64,000 nucleotides of DNA, from NCBI GenBank assembly GCA_037367405.1, contig JAZKJV010000600.1, positions 372,001 through 436,000 on the forward strand. Reading direction: 5' to 3'. This DNA is from Ottelia alismoides. Taxonomy: Eukaryota; Streptophyta; Magnoliopsida; Alismatales; Hydrocharitaceae. Both the position numbers and the translations under genes were made by a program. The notes under the pieces were generated by a model, which searched no databases, was not told the origin of the DNA, and saw nothing but the letters and a program-made list of their open reading frames with translations. This document shows, piece by piece, positions 9,763-20,520 of this stretch. The stretch's first letter is position 1, and every line of letters starts with the position of its first letter.

Positions 9763-12700
9763 TCAGTCCCCAGCCTTTCCTTTGCTTGCTTAATGCCTCG
9801 GTCATCATCACCTGTAATCAAGATATCATCAACATAAACCATGATTACAATGATACCTCTCGCAGTCTTCTGCACGAACAAGGAATGATCAGCATTGGAA
9901 CGTTTATATCCTTGTTTCTCAAAGAGATCTGAAAGCTTCTGAAACCATGCTCTGGGACTCTGCTTAAGATCATAGATGGCCTTATGCAATTTGCAAACCT
10001 TGGAACACTCCCCCTCAACAGCAAACCCAGGTGGTTGTTGCATATAGACTTCCTCCTGCAAGTCTCCATACAAAAAAGCATTCTTTACGTCCAATTGATA
10101 GAGTGGCCAGTCTTTTGCAACCGCAACAGACAGCAGGATTCGTAACGTAGAATGACGTGCCACAGGGGAGAAGGTGTCTAGATAGTCTACCCCATATGTC
10201 TGCGTGAAGCCCCGAGCAACAAGGCGTGCCTTGTACCTGTCAATGGAACCATCTGCATTGTGCTTAACTGTAAACACCCATTTGCAACTCACCGGGCTAA
10301 CATCTGGAGGTATAGGAACCAAACTCCAGGTTCCTCTAGACTGAAGTGCCTCCATTTCTTCTTCCATTGCTAGTCGCCATCTAGCATCTTGCATAGCATC
10401 ATGATGGTTCCGTGGAATGGCTGTAGCTGAGAGTGTCAATGCAAACGTCCTGAATGGTCCAGAGAGCCTCTCAAACGACACCACTGCTGATACTGGATAC
10501 TGGACACAGCTTCTCTTCGACTTGTGTAGAGCGATTGGTACATTTAGGTCCTCTGTGGTATCACCATGCTCCTGTAATGTACCCTGCTGAGAAATGTCGT
10601 CAGATCCATCAACATTAATATTTTCAGTACATACCATAGGCGGGCTAGTTGACTGGTCAGGACCATGAGCTTGATTCGGCCTCCGGGTGTAATGGAATGG
10701 TAATGGAGGTACTATTGATGACGGTGGTGGTGGTGGTGGTGGTGGTGGTTGAGATGTTGGTGGTGCCATGAACACAGTATCAGGGGATATGGATGGTGGT
10801 TGCATGTTCCCAGAGTCTGAGAAATACATGATGGATTCAAAGAATGTAACATCTGCACTGATCATATACCGCCGACGCAGAGGGTCAAAACACTTGTACC
10901 CCTTTTGAGTTCTGGAGTACCCCACAAAGACACACTTGACAGCCCTAGGAGAGAGCTTGTCAGAACCGGGCGACAACTGATGGACAAATGCGACAGACCC
11001 AAACACACGAGGGGTAAGAGTGAACAGATCCTTGTCAGGATAAATAAGTGAGAAGGGAATCTGTTCATTCAAGACGGACGAGGGCATACGGTTTATAAGA
11101 TAACATGCAGTAAGAACTGCATCACCCCAGTAGGAATACGGAACATGACTCTGAATGAGAAGAGACCTTGTGACATCAAGAAGATGACGGTGTTTTCTCT
11201 CTGCAACCCCATTTTGTTGAGACGTATGGGCACAGGATGTTTGGTGAACAATTCCTTTAGAAGTGTAGTAGTTGGCTAGATTATTGGTGCACAATTCTAA
11301 GGCATTGGCACTTCTCAAAAATTTGACAGTTGTGGAAAAGACATTCTGAATCTCATTTAGAAATTGAATAATAATATTTCCAGCTTCAGACTTATTTTTC
11401 ATTAAAAATACCCATGATGCTCTAGAGAAATCATCCACAAAAATAATATAATACCTGTGTCCCTGATGATCGGGAACACGACTTGGACCCCAGACATCAA
11501 CATGAAACAACTCAAATTTGGAGTTACTACTCCGACCTTGACTACTGGGAAACGACGACCTGTGATGTTTTCCCAACTGACACGCCTCACACTGGATAGA
11601 TGCGTGAGAAAGACTATAAGGTAAGACACGACACAACTTCTGAAGCGGTAGGTGACCTAGACGCAGATGCCACAGGAGAGGAGATGCTTGTCCAGCGGGA
11701 GAAGAGGTGATTCCAGCAAATGGGGTCTGGTTCAGACGATAGAGGCCTCCTTGCTCATAGCCATGACCAATCACGTTGCCCGTACGGATGTCCTGAAACA
11801 TCAAAGAAGATGAATCAAAAATAGCTCGACATTGGAGATCCTTCGTAATCTGGCTGATTGACAATAGATTCATAGAAAAGTGCGGTGCATGTAAAACATT
11901 CTTGAGCTGCATAGATGATGTCAATCTAATCTCCCCCTGACCCATGATGGGGGAATGAGTGCCATTGGCAATCACCACTGTCCGTCCTGGAGGAATCTGA
12001 GTATATCCTGAAAGTAGACTCTGATCTCCACATAGATGATGTGTAGCGCCTGAGTCCATGATCCATGGCAATGTATCCAATCTACTACTATGTAGTGCAA
12101 GTGTACTACCTGAAGTACTCGTAGATGCAGACGCAGAAGCAGCAACATCCGTATGACTCTCTGTTGTCGGTGCTGAGCCAGATGGTGGGATAATACCCCT
12201 GAGGCGGGCAACCAGATCATCAAAGCGCTGATCCAGTGAAGCAGGAGAAGGAGGCTCTATCTGCTCAGCGGCTCGTGCAGATGCAGGAAATCCATGCTTT
12301 GAGTAGCATGTGTCTTCAGTATGGCCGATTCTGTGACAATATGAGCATGTTGGCCTAGTACGGCCACCCCTTCCACGGGGAATACGTCCACGGCCCTGGT
12401 AATGAGAGCCACGGCCCCTGTTGGCTGCCATGGCTGAGGGATTCTGACTAGTGGCTGCAGAAGGCACAGTGATCCTACTCAACCTATGAAAAGCCTCCTC
12501 CATAGGAGGAATAGTTGAGTCCGCCAGAATCTGTGAACGTGCAGCCTCATACTCTGGGTCGAGTGCTGCGAGAAACACGCCCACCATTGTTGCATTCCTG
12601 TATGATTTCTGCTGCTCGGGTGTGGCGGTAAGAGGCATGAAGCTGTGAAGCTTCTCAAACATTCCCCTCAAAGATGTATAGAGGGAATGTAACGGGCGTC

Positions 12701-13076
12701 CATTCTGCTTTATAGTGAATATATCATGCTGTAGCTGCAGGATCTTCGTCTCATTCTTTGCCTGAGAATAGGTCGCAGCGAGGATGTCCCACATGTCTTT
12801 GGCTGTGGGTTGATGTAGAATATCATTGGCAATTTCAATAGCCAATGTGCCAGACAGCCACACCTTGGCATATGCGTCGTCTGCCTCCCATGAGGCATGA
12901 ACTCCAGTCTTCTCTGCAGGCTCGGGCTCTGTGAGAATATGCTTCTTGCCCGTGGACTTCATCATACTCATGAACTGCATTGCCCACAGTTCATAGTTCG
13001 TACCATCCATCTTGACGATGGGCGCTGGACCACGAAAAACACCCATAGATGGGGTATCTGCCTTGCTTTCTGACAT
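9690..13076 (-). CDS. Copia B gag-pol polyprotein (gag to RT)
   Basis: This is one long frame. The preferred start is MSESK at 13076, because copia A begins gag the same way; the frame is open to an ATG at 13157. In order: UBN2-type gag (DGTNYELWAMQF), CCHC knuckle CSYCHRIGHTEDTC (about 12306-12347), protease MDSGATHHLCGD (about 12025-12060), gag-pre-integrase LLWHLRLGH, and CEACQLGKHH. Integrase follows with HVDVWGP (Asp codon 11496-11498) and QNGVAERKHR (Glu codon 11199-11201), then a poly-proline linker. RT has RYKARLVARGFTQTYGVDY and YVDD (9825-9836). The second integrase Asp is replaced: RSANAL instead of RSDNAL (codon 11307-11309, GCC). After 9762 the frame is shifted and its last residues are not real RT. 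Confidence 0.93.
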   Translation of the reverse strand: MSESKADTPSMGVFRGPAPIVKMDGTNYELWAMQFMSMMKSTGKKHILTEPEPAEKTGVHASWEADDAYAKVWLSGTLAIEIANDILHQPTAKDMWDILAATYSQAKNETKILQLQHDIFTIKQNGRPLHSLYTSLRGMFEKLHSFMPLTATPEQQKSYRNATMVGVFLAALDPEYEAARSQILADSTIPPMEEAFHRLSRITVPSAATSQNPSAMAANRGRGSHYQGRGRIPRGRGGRTRPTCSYCHRIGHTEDTCYSKHGFPASARAAEQIEPPSPASLDQRFDDLVARLRGIIPPSGSAPTTESHTDVAASASASTSTSGSTLALHSSRLDTLPWIMDSGATHHLCGDQSLLSGYTQIPPGRTVVIANGTHSPIMGQGEIRLTSSMQLKNVLHAPHFSMNLLSISQITKDLQCRAIFDSSSLMFQDIRTGNVIGHGYEQGGLYRLNQTPFAGITSSPAGQASPLLWHLRLGHLPLQKLCRVLPYSLSHASIQCEACQLGKHHRSSFPSSQGRSSNSKFELFHVDVWGPSRVPDHQGHRYYIIFVDDFSRASWVFLMKNKSEAGNIIIQFLNEIQNVFSTTVKFLRSANALELCTNNLANYYTSKGIVHQTSCAHTSQQNGVAERKHRHLLDVTRSLLIQSHVPYSYWGDAVLTACYLINRMPSSVLNEQIPFSLIYPDKDLFTLTPRVFGSVAFVHQLSPGSDKLSPRAVKCVFVGYSRTQKGYKCFDPLRRRYMISADVTFFESIMYFSDSGNMQPPSISPDTVFMAPPTSQPPPPPPPPPSSIVPPLPFHYTRRPNQAHGPDQSTSPPMVCTENINVDGSDDISQQGTLQEHGDTTEDLNVPIALHKSKRSCVQYPVSAVVSFERLSGPFRTFALTLSATAIPRNHHDAMQDARWRLAMEEEMEALQSRGTWSLVPIPPDVSPVSCKWVFTVKHNADGSIDRYKARLVARGFTQTYGVDYLDTFSPVARHSTLRILLSVAVAKDWPLYQLDVKNAFLYGDLQEEVYMQQPPGFAVEGECSKVCKLHKAIYDLKQSPRAWFQKLSDLFEKQGYKRSNADHSLFVQKTARGIIVIMVYVDDILITGDDDRGIKQAKERLGTDLSPRTWESLDTSWGWNLREIQTD

Positions 13077-13598
13077 ACTGAAGACTGGAGCGTATGACAC
13101 TGGATAATATTGGTCTACAATGACATAGACGGGACTAGTTGCATGTGTAGACCTCACGCAACTATCCCCATGGATCTGCGCGTGCTACGATCCGCACACG
13201 CACAGGTTTCAATTGTAGAAACCCTAGCACACGCTTGAGATGGTGCCCTAGCGCACGTTATGCGCCCAGCACAGGAGGTGCACTGGGCCGCACAGCATGA
13301 GAGAGCAAAGTGCACTGGAAAGTGCACGTGATGTGCTCGATGTAGCACAGCAATCGGCGAGTAGCGCGAGAGGCGCTAGGCGATCGGATCCAGTGCGCGG
13401 AGAGGGCGCTCGGCGATGGCGATCGGAGTTGCGATGGCGATGGCGATCGAAGCTGTGCGCACAGGAGATGCGCGCACAGGCGCGAGAGGCGATCGGAGAG
13501 GGCGGCGCCGATTCGAGGAGAAGGAGGAGAGAGAAGAAGGGCCGGCGGGTGGGGTTAGGGTTAGGGTTCGGCTTCGAGAACTCCGGTCTAGGACCGTC
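13077..13598 (-). other. Copia B untranslated leader
   Basis: This is the leader between the PBS and the gag ATG. It is GC-rich, with repeated GCGCACAGG, GGCGATCGGAG and GCGATGGCGAT units (about 13290-13510), and includes GGGTTAGGGTTAGGGTTCGG at 13552-13571. The short open frames across it on the plus strand are low-complexity and antisense. Confidence 0.6.
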
Positions 13599-13610
13599 GC
13601 TCTGATACCA
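13599..13610 (-). promoter_or_regulatory. Copia B primer-binding site (iMet tRNA type)
   Basis: The plus strand reads GCTCTGATACCA, so the minus strand reads TGGTATCAGAGC, the standard plant copia PBS. It lies immediately inside the 5' LTR. Confidence 0.9.
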
Positions 13611-13764
13611 TGTTGGAAAACGTGAATGCGATACTCTATTCCACAGCCCTAGGCTCTCTTATATAGGAGAGTAGCCTATGGGTAAATTACATAAGAAGAC
13701 TAACAAGAAAATAAAATAACAACAAGAGACAAAAAACTCTATGCGTCAACACTATGCGTCAACA
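13611..13764 (-). repeat. Copia B 5' LTR
   Basis: This LTR is 154 bp and identical by eye to the 3' LTR. It is flanked on the outside by the duplication ATTTT (13765-13769). Confidence 0.95.
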
Positions 13765-13769
13765 ATTTT

Positions 13770-14417
13770 CCTTTGAGTTCGATATGAAAGTTGTAGATCT
13801 CAAAAATATCTGCAACTTTCATGTTAAACATTTTTTCTAAGTTAACCTCTAATTATTCTTTATTGATTTTACACTGTTTTTATGCTCTTAGAATTCTCTA
13901 ATTGGGCCACGTGACCCAATCTATGTGTGGGCACCTCACTCGGACTTATATAAAGCCACCCCTATTTTGTGGGCCATCTAATCATCTTGATAAGATGGCC
14001 ACAAGTCATTCCATCATGCCTCCTTTTTATAGCACTTTGACCATTTTCCTCCTCGCATTTACCCAGTTCACTCCACGTGGCATCTAAACATGATTCTTGT
14101 ATCAGGAGGAAGATGCTTCATTCCTCTTCCACTTCAAAGCAACCATTGTCCCTTCTCCCTCGCGTGTCTCTTCTACTGACGGTTGAAACTTCCACCATAA
14201 CCTCTTGGAACCACCCTTCCCAGAGCATCAAAACTCATCTCCGGCCATCTTCAACCGTCATCCGCCACTTTACGAAGAATCACCCAGCCATTGCTATTTC
14301 AGTCCATCTGTAACAGAGATTAGGGTCAAGAGTGAGCGAAGTAAGAGATCCCTTCATGCGAGATCCAAGGCTAGCATCGCCTTGTTGCAGCCATCGCAAT
14401 GTGCTGCTTAAGCTTCA
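13770..14417. other. Non-coding sequence between copia B and LINE-1, possible LTR body
   Basis: There is no supported gene. The stretch contains a TATA-like site (ACTTATATAAAGCC, about 13944-13957) after CCACGTGACCCAAT, then a C/T-rich section resembling a transcribed leader. It continues after LINE-1 at 20521. It could be the middle of the LTR that begins at 8386, but I found no second copy. Confidence 0.35.
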
Positions 14418-14435
14418 TCCTCCAACCCAGGACAT
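14418..14435. repeat. LINE-1 left target-site duplication (18 bp)
   Basis: TCCTCCAACCCAGGACAT is repeated exactly at 20503-20520 on the other side of LINE-1. Confidence 0.95.
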
Positions 14436-14600
14436 TTTTTTTTACGCTCAAAAAAGGGGCAAGCACTCGACGGTGTTCACCCCAATATATTAAAAACAAA
14501 AAGAAAACAGTTTTTACAGAGAAGGTAGAGAAGAAAAACAAAAGGGACTACCCGAACGGGTAGTCACAAGCAATGGATCCCCCATACAACCACAGCGGAC

Positions 14601-17600
14601 CTACCCCTGGGTCCAATCCTCCAGAAGACGCTTAGCACGCAAAGAAATGTTCTCCCTGTAGAACCGTTGAGCCGCAAATAGTGCCTCATTCCTCCCCAAC
14701 CATATGCTCCACAACCTTGCGATCGGATCAAGTAAAAGCCTCCTTTCCCTGCCCCTTGAATTAACTAAGCTCTCGCACAAAGCAGGAAAGGAGACAGCGT
14801 TGAACCAAGGAATATCATCCCAAAGAGCACGAACAGTGTCGCACTCGAAAAAGAGGTGAGAAATAGTTTCCCGCTCCGCATCACAGAGGCTGCACATCGA
14901 GCCAACGTTCGGAAAAAGAGTTGCACACCGATCACGAGTCAATAGTCTTCCCCTCCGAAGAAGCCATAAGAAGATGCCAATGCGCTCAGGTAATTTGAGG
15001 CTCCACAAGAATCTACAGGCACGCACCAAGATATCGTCATCGGCATTATGGGTAAGAGCGAGAGCAGAGTACGCCTTACGGGAAGAGAAGGATCCATCCT
15101 TCCAGGCCCAGTGGTCCCGCCCCAAATTCGGTTGAGCAACATCAACAAGCAGAGCCATTAACGACAGAAAATCATCCAACCGATGATCCGACAGGTTCGC
15201 AGCGATCCGAGGGCTCCAGCAGCCGTTCGCCCAGTACGAGGCCACAGACGCCTCCTTATCCTCGACCAAGGCAAAAAGACGTGGGAACAGCACGTTGAGA
15301 GCACCCCTTCCGGACCAGTCATCGGTCCAAAAGCGGAAGGAACTCCCGTTGCCCAGCACCGGCTTAAAAAACGAGCAATTTTGCCTAAAAACATTGATCA
15401 CGCCACGCCAGAATGGAGATAGGCGGCAAAGCGAGTTGCCCCTATTGCTGCCCAGCAAATCCGTGCCCAACAATTCCCGCAGGACATTAATCATAAAATT
15501 CTTCTCATTCCCCCACACCCGAGAAGCCCACTTAAGCAATAGAGCGTCATTATCCAACTCCAGTCGCCTGACCCCCAAGCCCCCCATCCGCTTGGGCCGA
15601 GAAATAACCTCCCACCCCACGAGGTGAACCCCCCTTCTCCCTTCCCCCTTTCGTCCCCACAGGAACCCACGCATACACCTCTCCAAACGCAAGCGAATCC
15701 CCTTGGGCATACCACAGACCGAGAAAAAATAAATAGGAATAGAGGATAGCACCGCTTTTAGAAGAATCAACCGCCCACCCCTGGACAATAAAACCGCTCG
15801 CCATCCAGCGAGGCGGGCCTCCATCTTCTCCACCACAACCTTCCAATCGCGGAGTCGAACACGGCCGACAGCAAGGGGTAGGCCAAGATAGTCAAAAGGG
15901 AGAGTAGAGGGGCTGGAACCCAGGAGTTGAGCGCATTCCAGAACCTTCGCCTGTGACATGCCGAAAGGAACCACTTTAGACTTTGACGCATTAATCAAGA
16001 GTCACGAGGCCTCACTGAAGAGTTGCACAGTAGTGGCCATACCGGACACCTCCGCGGGACCCCCCTAAACAAAGCATAAAGTGTCGTCAGCGAACTGAAT
16101 AATTGGGACATGGAGCTCCCCGATATAACAATCCCGAGTCAAGCCCGCCGCAGCCATGTCATCACTCATTCGAGGTAGAACATCAGCCGCCAATACAAAG
16201 AGAAGAGGGGCGAGAGGGCACCCCTGACGCACCCCCCTCCGTGGTTGGAAGAATCCCCCCACCGGGGAGCCGTTCAGCAAAATGGAGAGGGAGGCCGTAG
16301 AGACACACCGCCGCATCCACGAGATCCACGCCGCAGGAATTCCCCCCGCCTCAAAACCGACCACAAAAATCGCCAGTCAAGGCAATCATACGCCTTAGCA
16401 AAGTCAATCTTCCAAAGTATCCCTTAGCATTAGACCTCCTCCACGCCGCAACCATCTCAGAAGCCACAGCGAAGCAATCGGAAATATGTCGGCCACGGAT
16501 AAAAGCCGGCTGCGTTGGCGAGATAAGCGACGCAAGAAAGGGAGCAAGCCTCCTGGCGAAGACCTTAGCAATAATTAGATTATATCCCATTCGAGATAGA
16601 GATAGGACGAAAGCCCTCAATGCGATTAGCCGCATGAGCCTTGGGGATCAAAACAATAAGGGCCTTATTTATCTTGTCGAACCCACGATTGCCAGAATAG
16701 AACTCGCGTGCAACCTCCAAAACATCACCAGCCACTAGGTCCCAGAAATCGTGGTAGAAGGCGATCGAAAACCCGTCAGGACCCGGCGTGGCATCCTCAT
16801 TAAGGTCCCAAACAGCGTCTTTAAGCTCCGCCAAAGAGAATGTCCTGACCAAGGTCAAGGCATCGGAGTCAGAGATAGAAGGAGCCCCCCGGCCCAACCA
16901 TCGCCACCGGCGTGTCGACTGGCAACCAAAGGCATTCTTGAAATGGCCCACTAAGGCGTCGCCTATCTCCTTGTCCCCAGTTATGAGGGAACCATTCACC
17001 AGAAGAGACCGGATGGAATTGGATCGTCGTCTACCACTAGCCACCCGGTGAGAATAGGCGGTATTAGCATCTCCCTCCTTTAGCCATCACAATCGAGATC
17101 GCTGCCGCCATTTGATTGAATGTTTTTTATCCTCCGCTTTGACTACATCAAGGGCAGCAGCACGCTCAAGGAGCTCCTCCGACAGCAAATCGTGTTCATT
17201 CTCTGTACGATCCAGCCGCACAATAGCTTCCTCCACCGCCTTCCTACCTGCCAGACGGGCAATGCGCGTTTCCTTCTTGAAGGAGGCCAACAGCCTTCGC
17301 AGCGAGGCAAGTTTGTGGTCCAAACGACGAGCAGCGGAGCCCTCAAACGAGGCTTAGGTCCAGAAGTTCCTGATGAAATCTTTAAACCCTGGCTCCAATA
17401 ACCAACACCTTTCATAGCGGAAGAGACCCCGGGGTGGAGCTCATCCCCTGAATCCCACATAATTGGACTATGATCCGAAAACGAGCGCGGCCGAGAAGCC
17501 ACCCAACACAAAGGAGAGAGTTCCATGAGCTTGCCATTCGCCACGAACCTGTCAATTCTCGACCGAGAAGCGTTGTTCCGCCATGTATATGAAATATCAT

Positions 17601-18134
17601 TGGGCATCAGGCCCTCCAAGGCCAAATCCGAGATGAAGTCGATAAAGTCATCTGATCCGGGATCCCGGCCCCCGCGGCCACGCGGCCGATCAGAAGAGAG
17701 GGCAGGAAGTCCCCTCCCAACAGCCATGGAATATCCGCAAAGTCAGCGGCCATCTCCCTCAGGTCCTCCCAAAGTTCCCGCCTCAGCAAGTGGCAAGTAG
17801 GAGCATAAATAGCCGAAAAGGCAATAGATACATTCAAGTCGATGTGATTCAATACCACAGACAGCGAGTGCCTTCCCACGCGCATGGAGAAGAAGGAGAA
17901 TATCCCCGAGCGCCAAGCCAGAATAATGCCCCCCGATGCCCCGATGGCATCAACAGTTCGAAAGTCATCCAACGCATGAGTACCCAAGGCTCTCCACAAG
18001 GATTCATCGACCCCTGAAAGTTTCGATTCTTGAATGAAAGCAACATCGCACTCCCACTCGGAGAAACGCATCCCCAAGGCACGCTTCTTGTCAGGATCCC
18101 CGAGTCCCCTAACGTTCCATGATAGAACCTTCAT
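14601..18134 (-). pseudogene. LINE-1 ORF2: endonuclease, RT, zf-RVT (frameshifted)
   Basis: ORF2 starts at ATG 18134 with MKVLSWNVRGLGDPDKKRAL, an APE-type endonuclease. ORF1 stop and ORF2 start overlap as TAATG. The endonuclease breaks by frameshift near 17700, right after LGGDF. It resumes as LSSDRP..., RSRIDRF and FSDHSPIMW. RT follows in pieces: TPGPDGFSIAFY (about 16740-16800), QPAFIRGRHISDC (about 16475-16520), RQGCPLAPLLFVLAADV and the catalytic FADDT (about 16080-16096). The last frame (15998-14601) has YLGLPLAVGR, GKGNS-like and WKDGSF motifs and the zf-RVT cysteines CSLC...H...C. At least four frame breaks are visible. Family activity is target-primed reverse transcription; this copy is dead. 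Confidence 0.92.
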
Positions 18135-20478
18135 TAAAGACCAAGGGAGCATCCCCCGATAAGAGAGAGGCCAGCCGCCTCAACCACCGAGTCTCGCAGA
18201 GTCGAGCAGGAAGAGACCATGGGAACGCCAAGGCGAGAATGAATTCGCCTACTGTAGCTTTTGCCGAATCTAGAAGGGGTTGATGCCCCCACCGCACAGG
18301 GAGCACCGCCTGGCCTTGAAATGTCATCAACACCCATTGGATCATCGAGAGCAGTGGCGTCACCCGCACGAAACAAAGAAATAGCCGAAGGAGTCGTAGC
18401 AGGAGGAGGTGAAGGAACCTGAGCCATCACAACAGATGAGTCGAATTCCTCCAAAAGGATCCGCCTTGTCAAAACCGTCGAAACATCGGGCCCCGGAGGT
18501 TGAGAGATTAGGGGATCCGGAAGCATAATCGGATCAGTTGAATCTCGCATCCGAGGTCACGACCCGAACCGAACGGATCCGATAGGGGAGAGCATAGAAT
18601 GAGTGGTCACGTGCCTCGAGAAAGAGACATGCTTGCAGTTAGTCGACAAAAGAGCCGGTTGCAGGGAATGTGAATCGACCTCGAGAGTGCCCAGGGAAAC
18701 GAAGCCGCGCCTGATAGGATCCGCATACGTCTTCCGAGGATCAAGAAAAAGCGGCCCAGGGGAGATACACATTGCAGGCGACCCCTCGGAAACCCCTCCA
18801 GTAATGGACACGTGGTAGCCAAGAAATGAACCGTCCACCCCCACGCCCGGGGCCTGAGCATCAACAATGACAACCGGAGACGACGGCGCGGTCGCCGGCG
18901 CCGCCGCCGGCGATACAAAGGAGAACTCCAACTTGAAATTCCACCGTCCAATCTTCATGGATTCGAAGAGGATCTTATCAACCACAGTGGCCAGGAACGA
19001 TGAGGAACATTCCAGCAGAATTTTAGTACGCGTCCAATCCGCACCCGGCGATAAAACGTCATCGAGAACAGCCAAAACACCCCCCCAGGCTCCCACCACC
19101 CTCGAGAGAGCCGGAACCGTACGAGAGACGAATGGCACTCCCCGCACTTCCGCCACACAAACCTCCGAGTCAAAGGAAGCACCGCCTGCTACCCTGAAGC
19201 GCTTCCACGCCACGTCGCCATCACCGTCAAAAGAGAAGAGCCTTTCCTGCTGCTCCGGGGAAAGGCCACGAACGCAACAACGGGAGGAGTCTAACTAGAC
19301 CTGACCAAATTGCAGGCCGGGCCGGCCCATGGGCCGGGCCTAACGGGCCGAGGTTAAAAAACCTCTATCCAAAGCCCGCCCATGGGCCCCCATGGCCCAT
19401 TTTGGTCATTTTCCATTGATTTTTTTAATGGTATTTCATACGTATAAATGATTTTATTAATACCATCTATACTTTATATAATTAATATACGTAGTTCACA
19501 TGTTACTTGACATGTAATTCATTGAATTTTTATTTAAAACTAGCGTCATAAATGAAAAACTTAAAGCATATCATATTAATATATGTATAATTTGACATAT
19601 ATTTATATATTTTTTATTTTTTGTGGGTCGGGCCGGGCCGGCCCATGCTTAAATTTCGAAGCACAAGCCCGACCCATGAGCGGGCTGGGCGGGCGGGCCC
19701 CCAGCCCGTTGGCCAGGTCTAAGTCTAACACAACGAAGTCCCCGCCGAAGAGAGGGCCCAAGGTCTCCAAGGTGTTGGCATGAACCAAGTCCCAAGACAC
19801 TCCAGGCCGCTGCAGGACACCCACCGCTGCAAGGGAGCCACCATCATCGCGAAAGCTCCCCACCTGTACCGGCGCCCCGCTTACCGACGCCACCCCTTGT
19901 TCCGCCTCCCCATGCGGAAGCTCCCCATATAGAGACTCCCCCCCGACCTGCCGACCACTCCGCAGCTCCCCATGCAGAGGCTCCCCCCCGACCTGCCGAC
20001 CTTCCTCCACAACGCAACCCAAAACCTCGTGTACTCCATCTCGCACCACATACGCAAAAAACCGCGAACCTCCATCTCCGAAGTTTACTACAGGTCTTCC
20101 AAGCACCCCCGGCCCATGCAACCGCGCTGGAGTCCTACTCCCAGTGCAACCACGAGAACTCCGAGTGACCCTGCATGAGAACATGCGATGGCCCACACCT
20201 CCGCATGCATAGCATCGCAGAGGAAGAGGACAGGAGGACGCCATATGACCATGCACTCCGCAACGGAAACACCTCTTCCCCGGCTTCTTATGCGACACCT
20301 TCACCCACCCATCTTCCCTGTCCGCCCGCGTCGCGCCAGACCCAACCTCCCGCTTCTCAGCACCCCCACCAGCCGTCGAAAGACCAGCACCATCCCCCCT
20401 GCAGCCCCCCTTCGCCCTCGACGAACTCGCCTCCCCATCGCCCCTCGCACGCCAGAGTCGCTTCACTCGCCTCTTCAT
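18134..20478 (-). pseudogene. LINE-1 ORF1: zinc-knuckle RNA-binding protein, split by hAT
   Basis: The chosen start is ATG 20478 (MKRRVKRLWRARG), because upstream codons lie outside the LINE. Two CCHC knuckles are clear: CFRCGVHGHMASSC at residues 70-83 and CYACGGVGHRMFSC at 89-102. A hAT element (19296-19721) with an 8-bp duplication interrupts it. Leaving out that element and one duplication copy (434 bp) puts the second part (from 19287) in the same frame, which confirms the junction. The C-terminal part (MAWKRFRVAGGASFDSEVCV..., then ILLECSSSFLATVVDKILFE) has no motif I recognise. One in-frame TGA at 18557 is followed by the same frame to TAA 18134-18136. Antisense frames at 18867-19298 and 20188-21147 are shadows. 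Confidence 0.85.
19296..19721. mobile_element. hAT MITE (TAGACCTG termini) in LINE-1 ORF1
   Basis: Terminal inverted repeats TAGACCTGACCAA and TTGGCCAGGTCTA bound a 426-bp element flanked by the 8-bp duplication AGTCTAAC (19288-19295, 19722-19729). Subterminal regions are rich in GGGCCGGCCCATGG-type palindromes, and the middle is AT-rich. A second member lies at 63460-63841. It has no transposase, so it is non-autonomous. The 8-bp duplication supports the hAT superfamily. Confidence 0.92.
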
Positions 20479-20502
20479 TTCGCTCCCTCCTTGAGGGCTA
20501 GT

Positions 20503-20520
20503 TCCTCCAACCCAGGACAT
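20503..20520. repeat. LINE-1 right target-site duplication (18 bp)
   Basis: TCCTCCAACCCAGGACAT matches 14418-14435 exactly. Confidence 0.95.

Larger units (their letters stand above)
8723..13764 (-). mobile_element. Copia B: complete young Ty1/copia retrotransposon
   Basis: This is a complete minus-strand element of 5042 bp. Its two 154-bp LTRs (TGTTGGAAAA...GTCAACA) read identical by eye, and the 5-bp duplication ATTTT flanks it at 8718-8722 and 13765-13769. The iMet-type PBS abuts the 5' LTR and a purine tract abuts the 3' LTR. One long polyprotein frame covers gag to mid-RT and a second covers the rest, separated by a single indel. Identical LTRs imply recent insertion. Two visible lesions, an integrase active-site substitution and the frameshift, mean this copy is not autonomous. 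Confidence 0.97.
14436..20502 (-). mobile_element. LINE-1: near full-length L1-type plant LINE
   Basis: This minus-strand non-LTR retrotransposon is flanked by a perfect 18-bp duplication. Its poly(A) end appears as a T-run at 14436-14444. From its 5' end at 20502 come ORF1 with two zinc knuckles and ORF2 with endonuclease, reverse transcriptase and a zf-RVT C-terminus. Just before the poly(A) sits the 3' hairpin shared by all LINEs here (about 14445-14490). The 5' end appears complete, because ORF1 starts about 25 nt inside the duplication. A 426-bp hAT element sits in ORF1. Several frameshifts in ORF2 and one in-frame stop in ORF1 make it inactive. Confidence 0.95.

Noticed and set aside
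13552..13571. Telomere-like GGGTTAGGGTTAGGG in the copia B leader
   Set aside because: It has only about two and a half units and sits inside the leader with other short GC-rich repeats, so it is not an interstitial telomere array.
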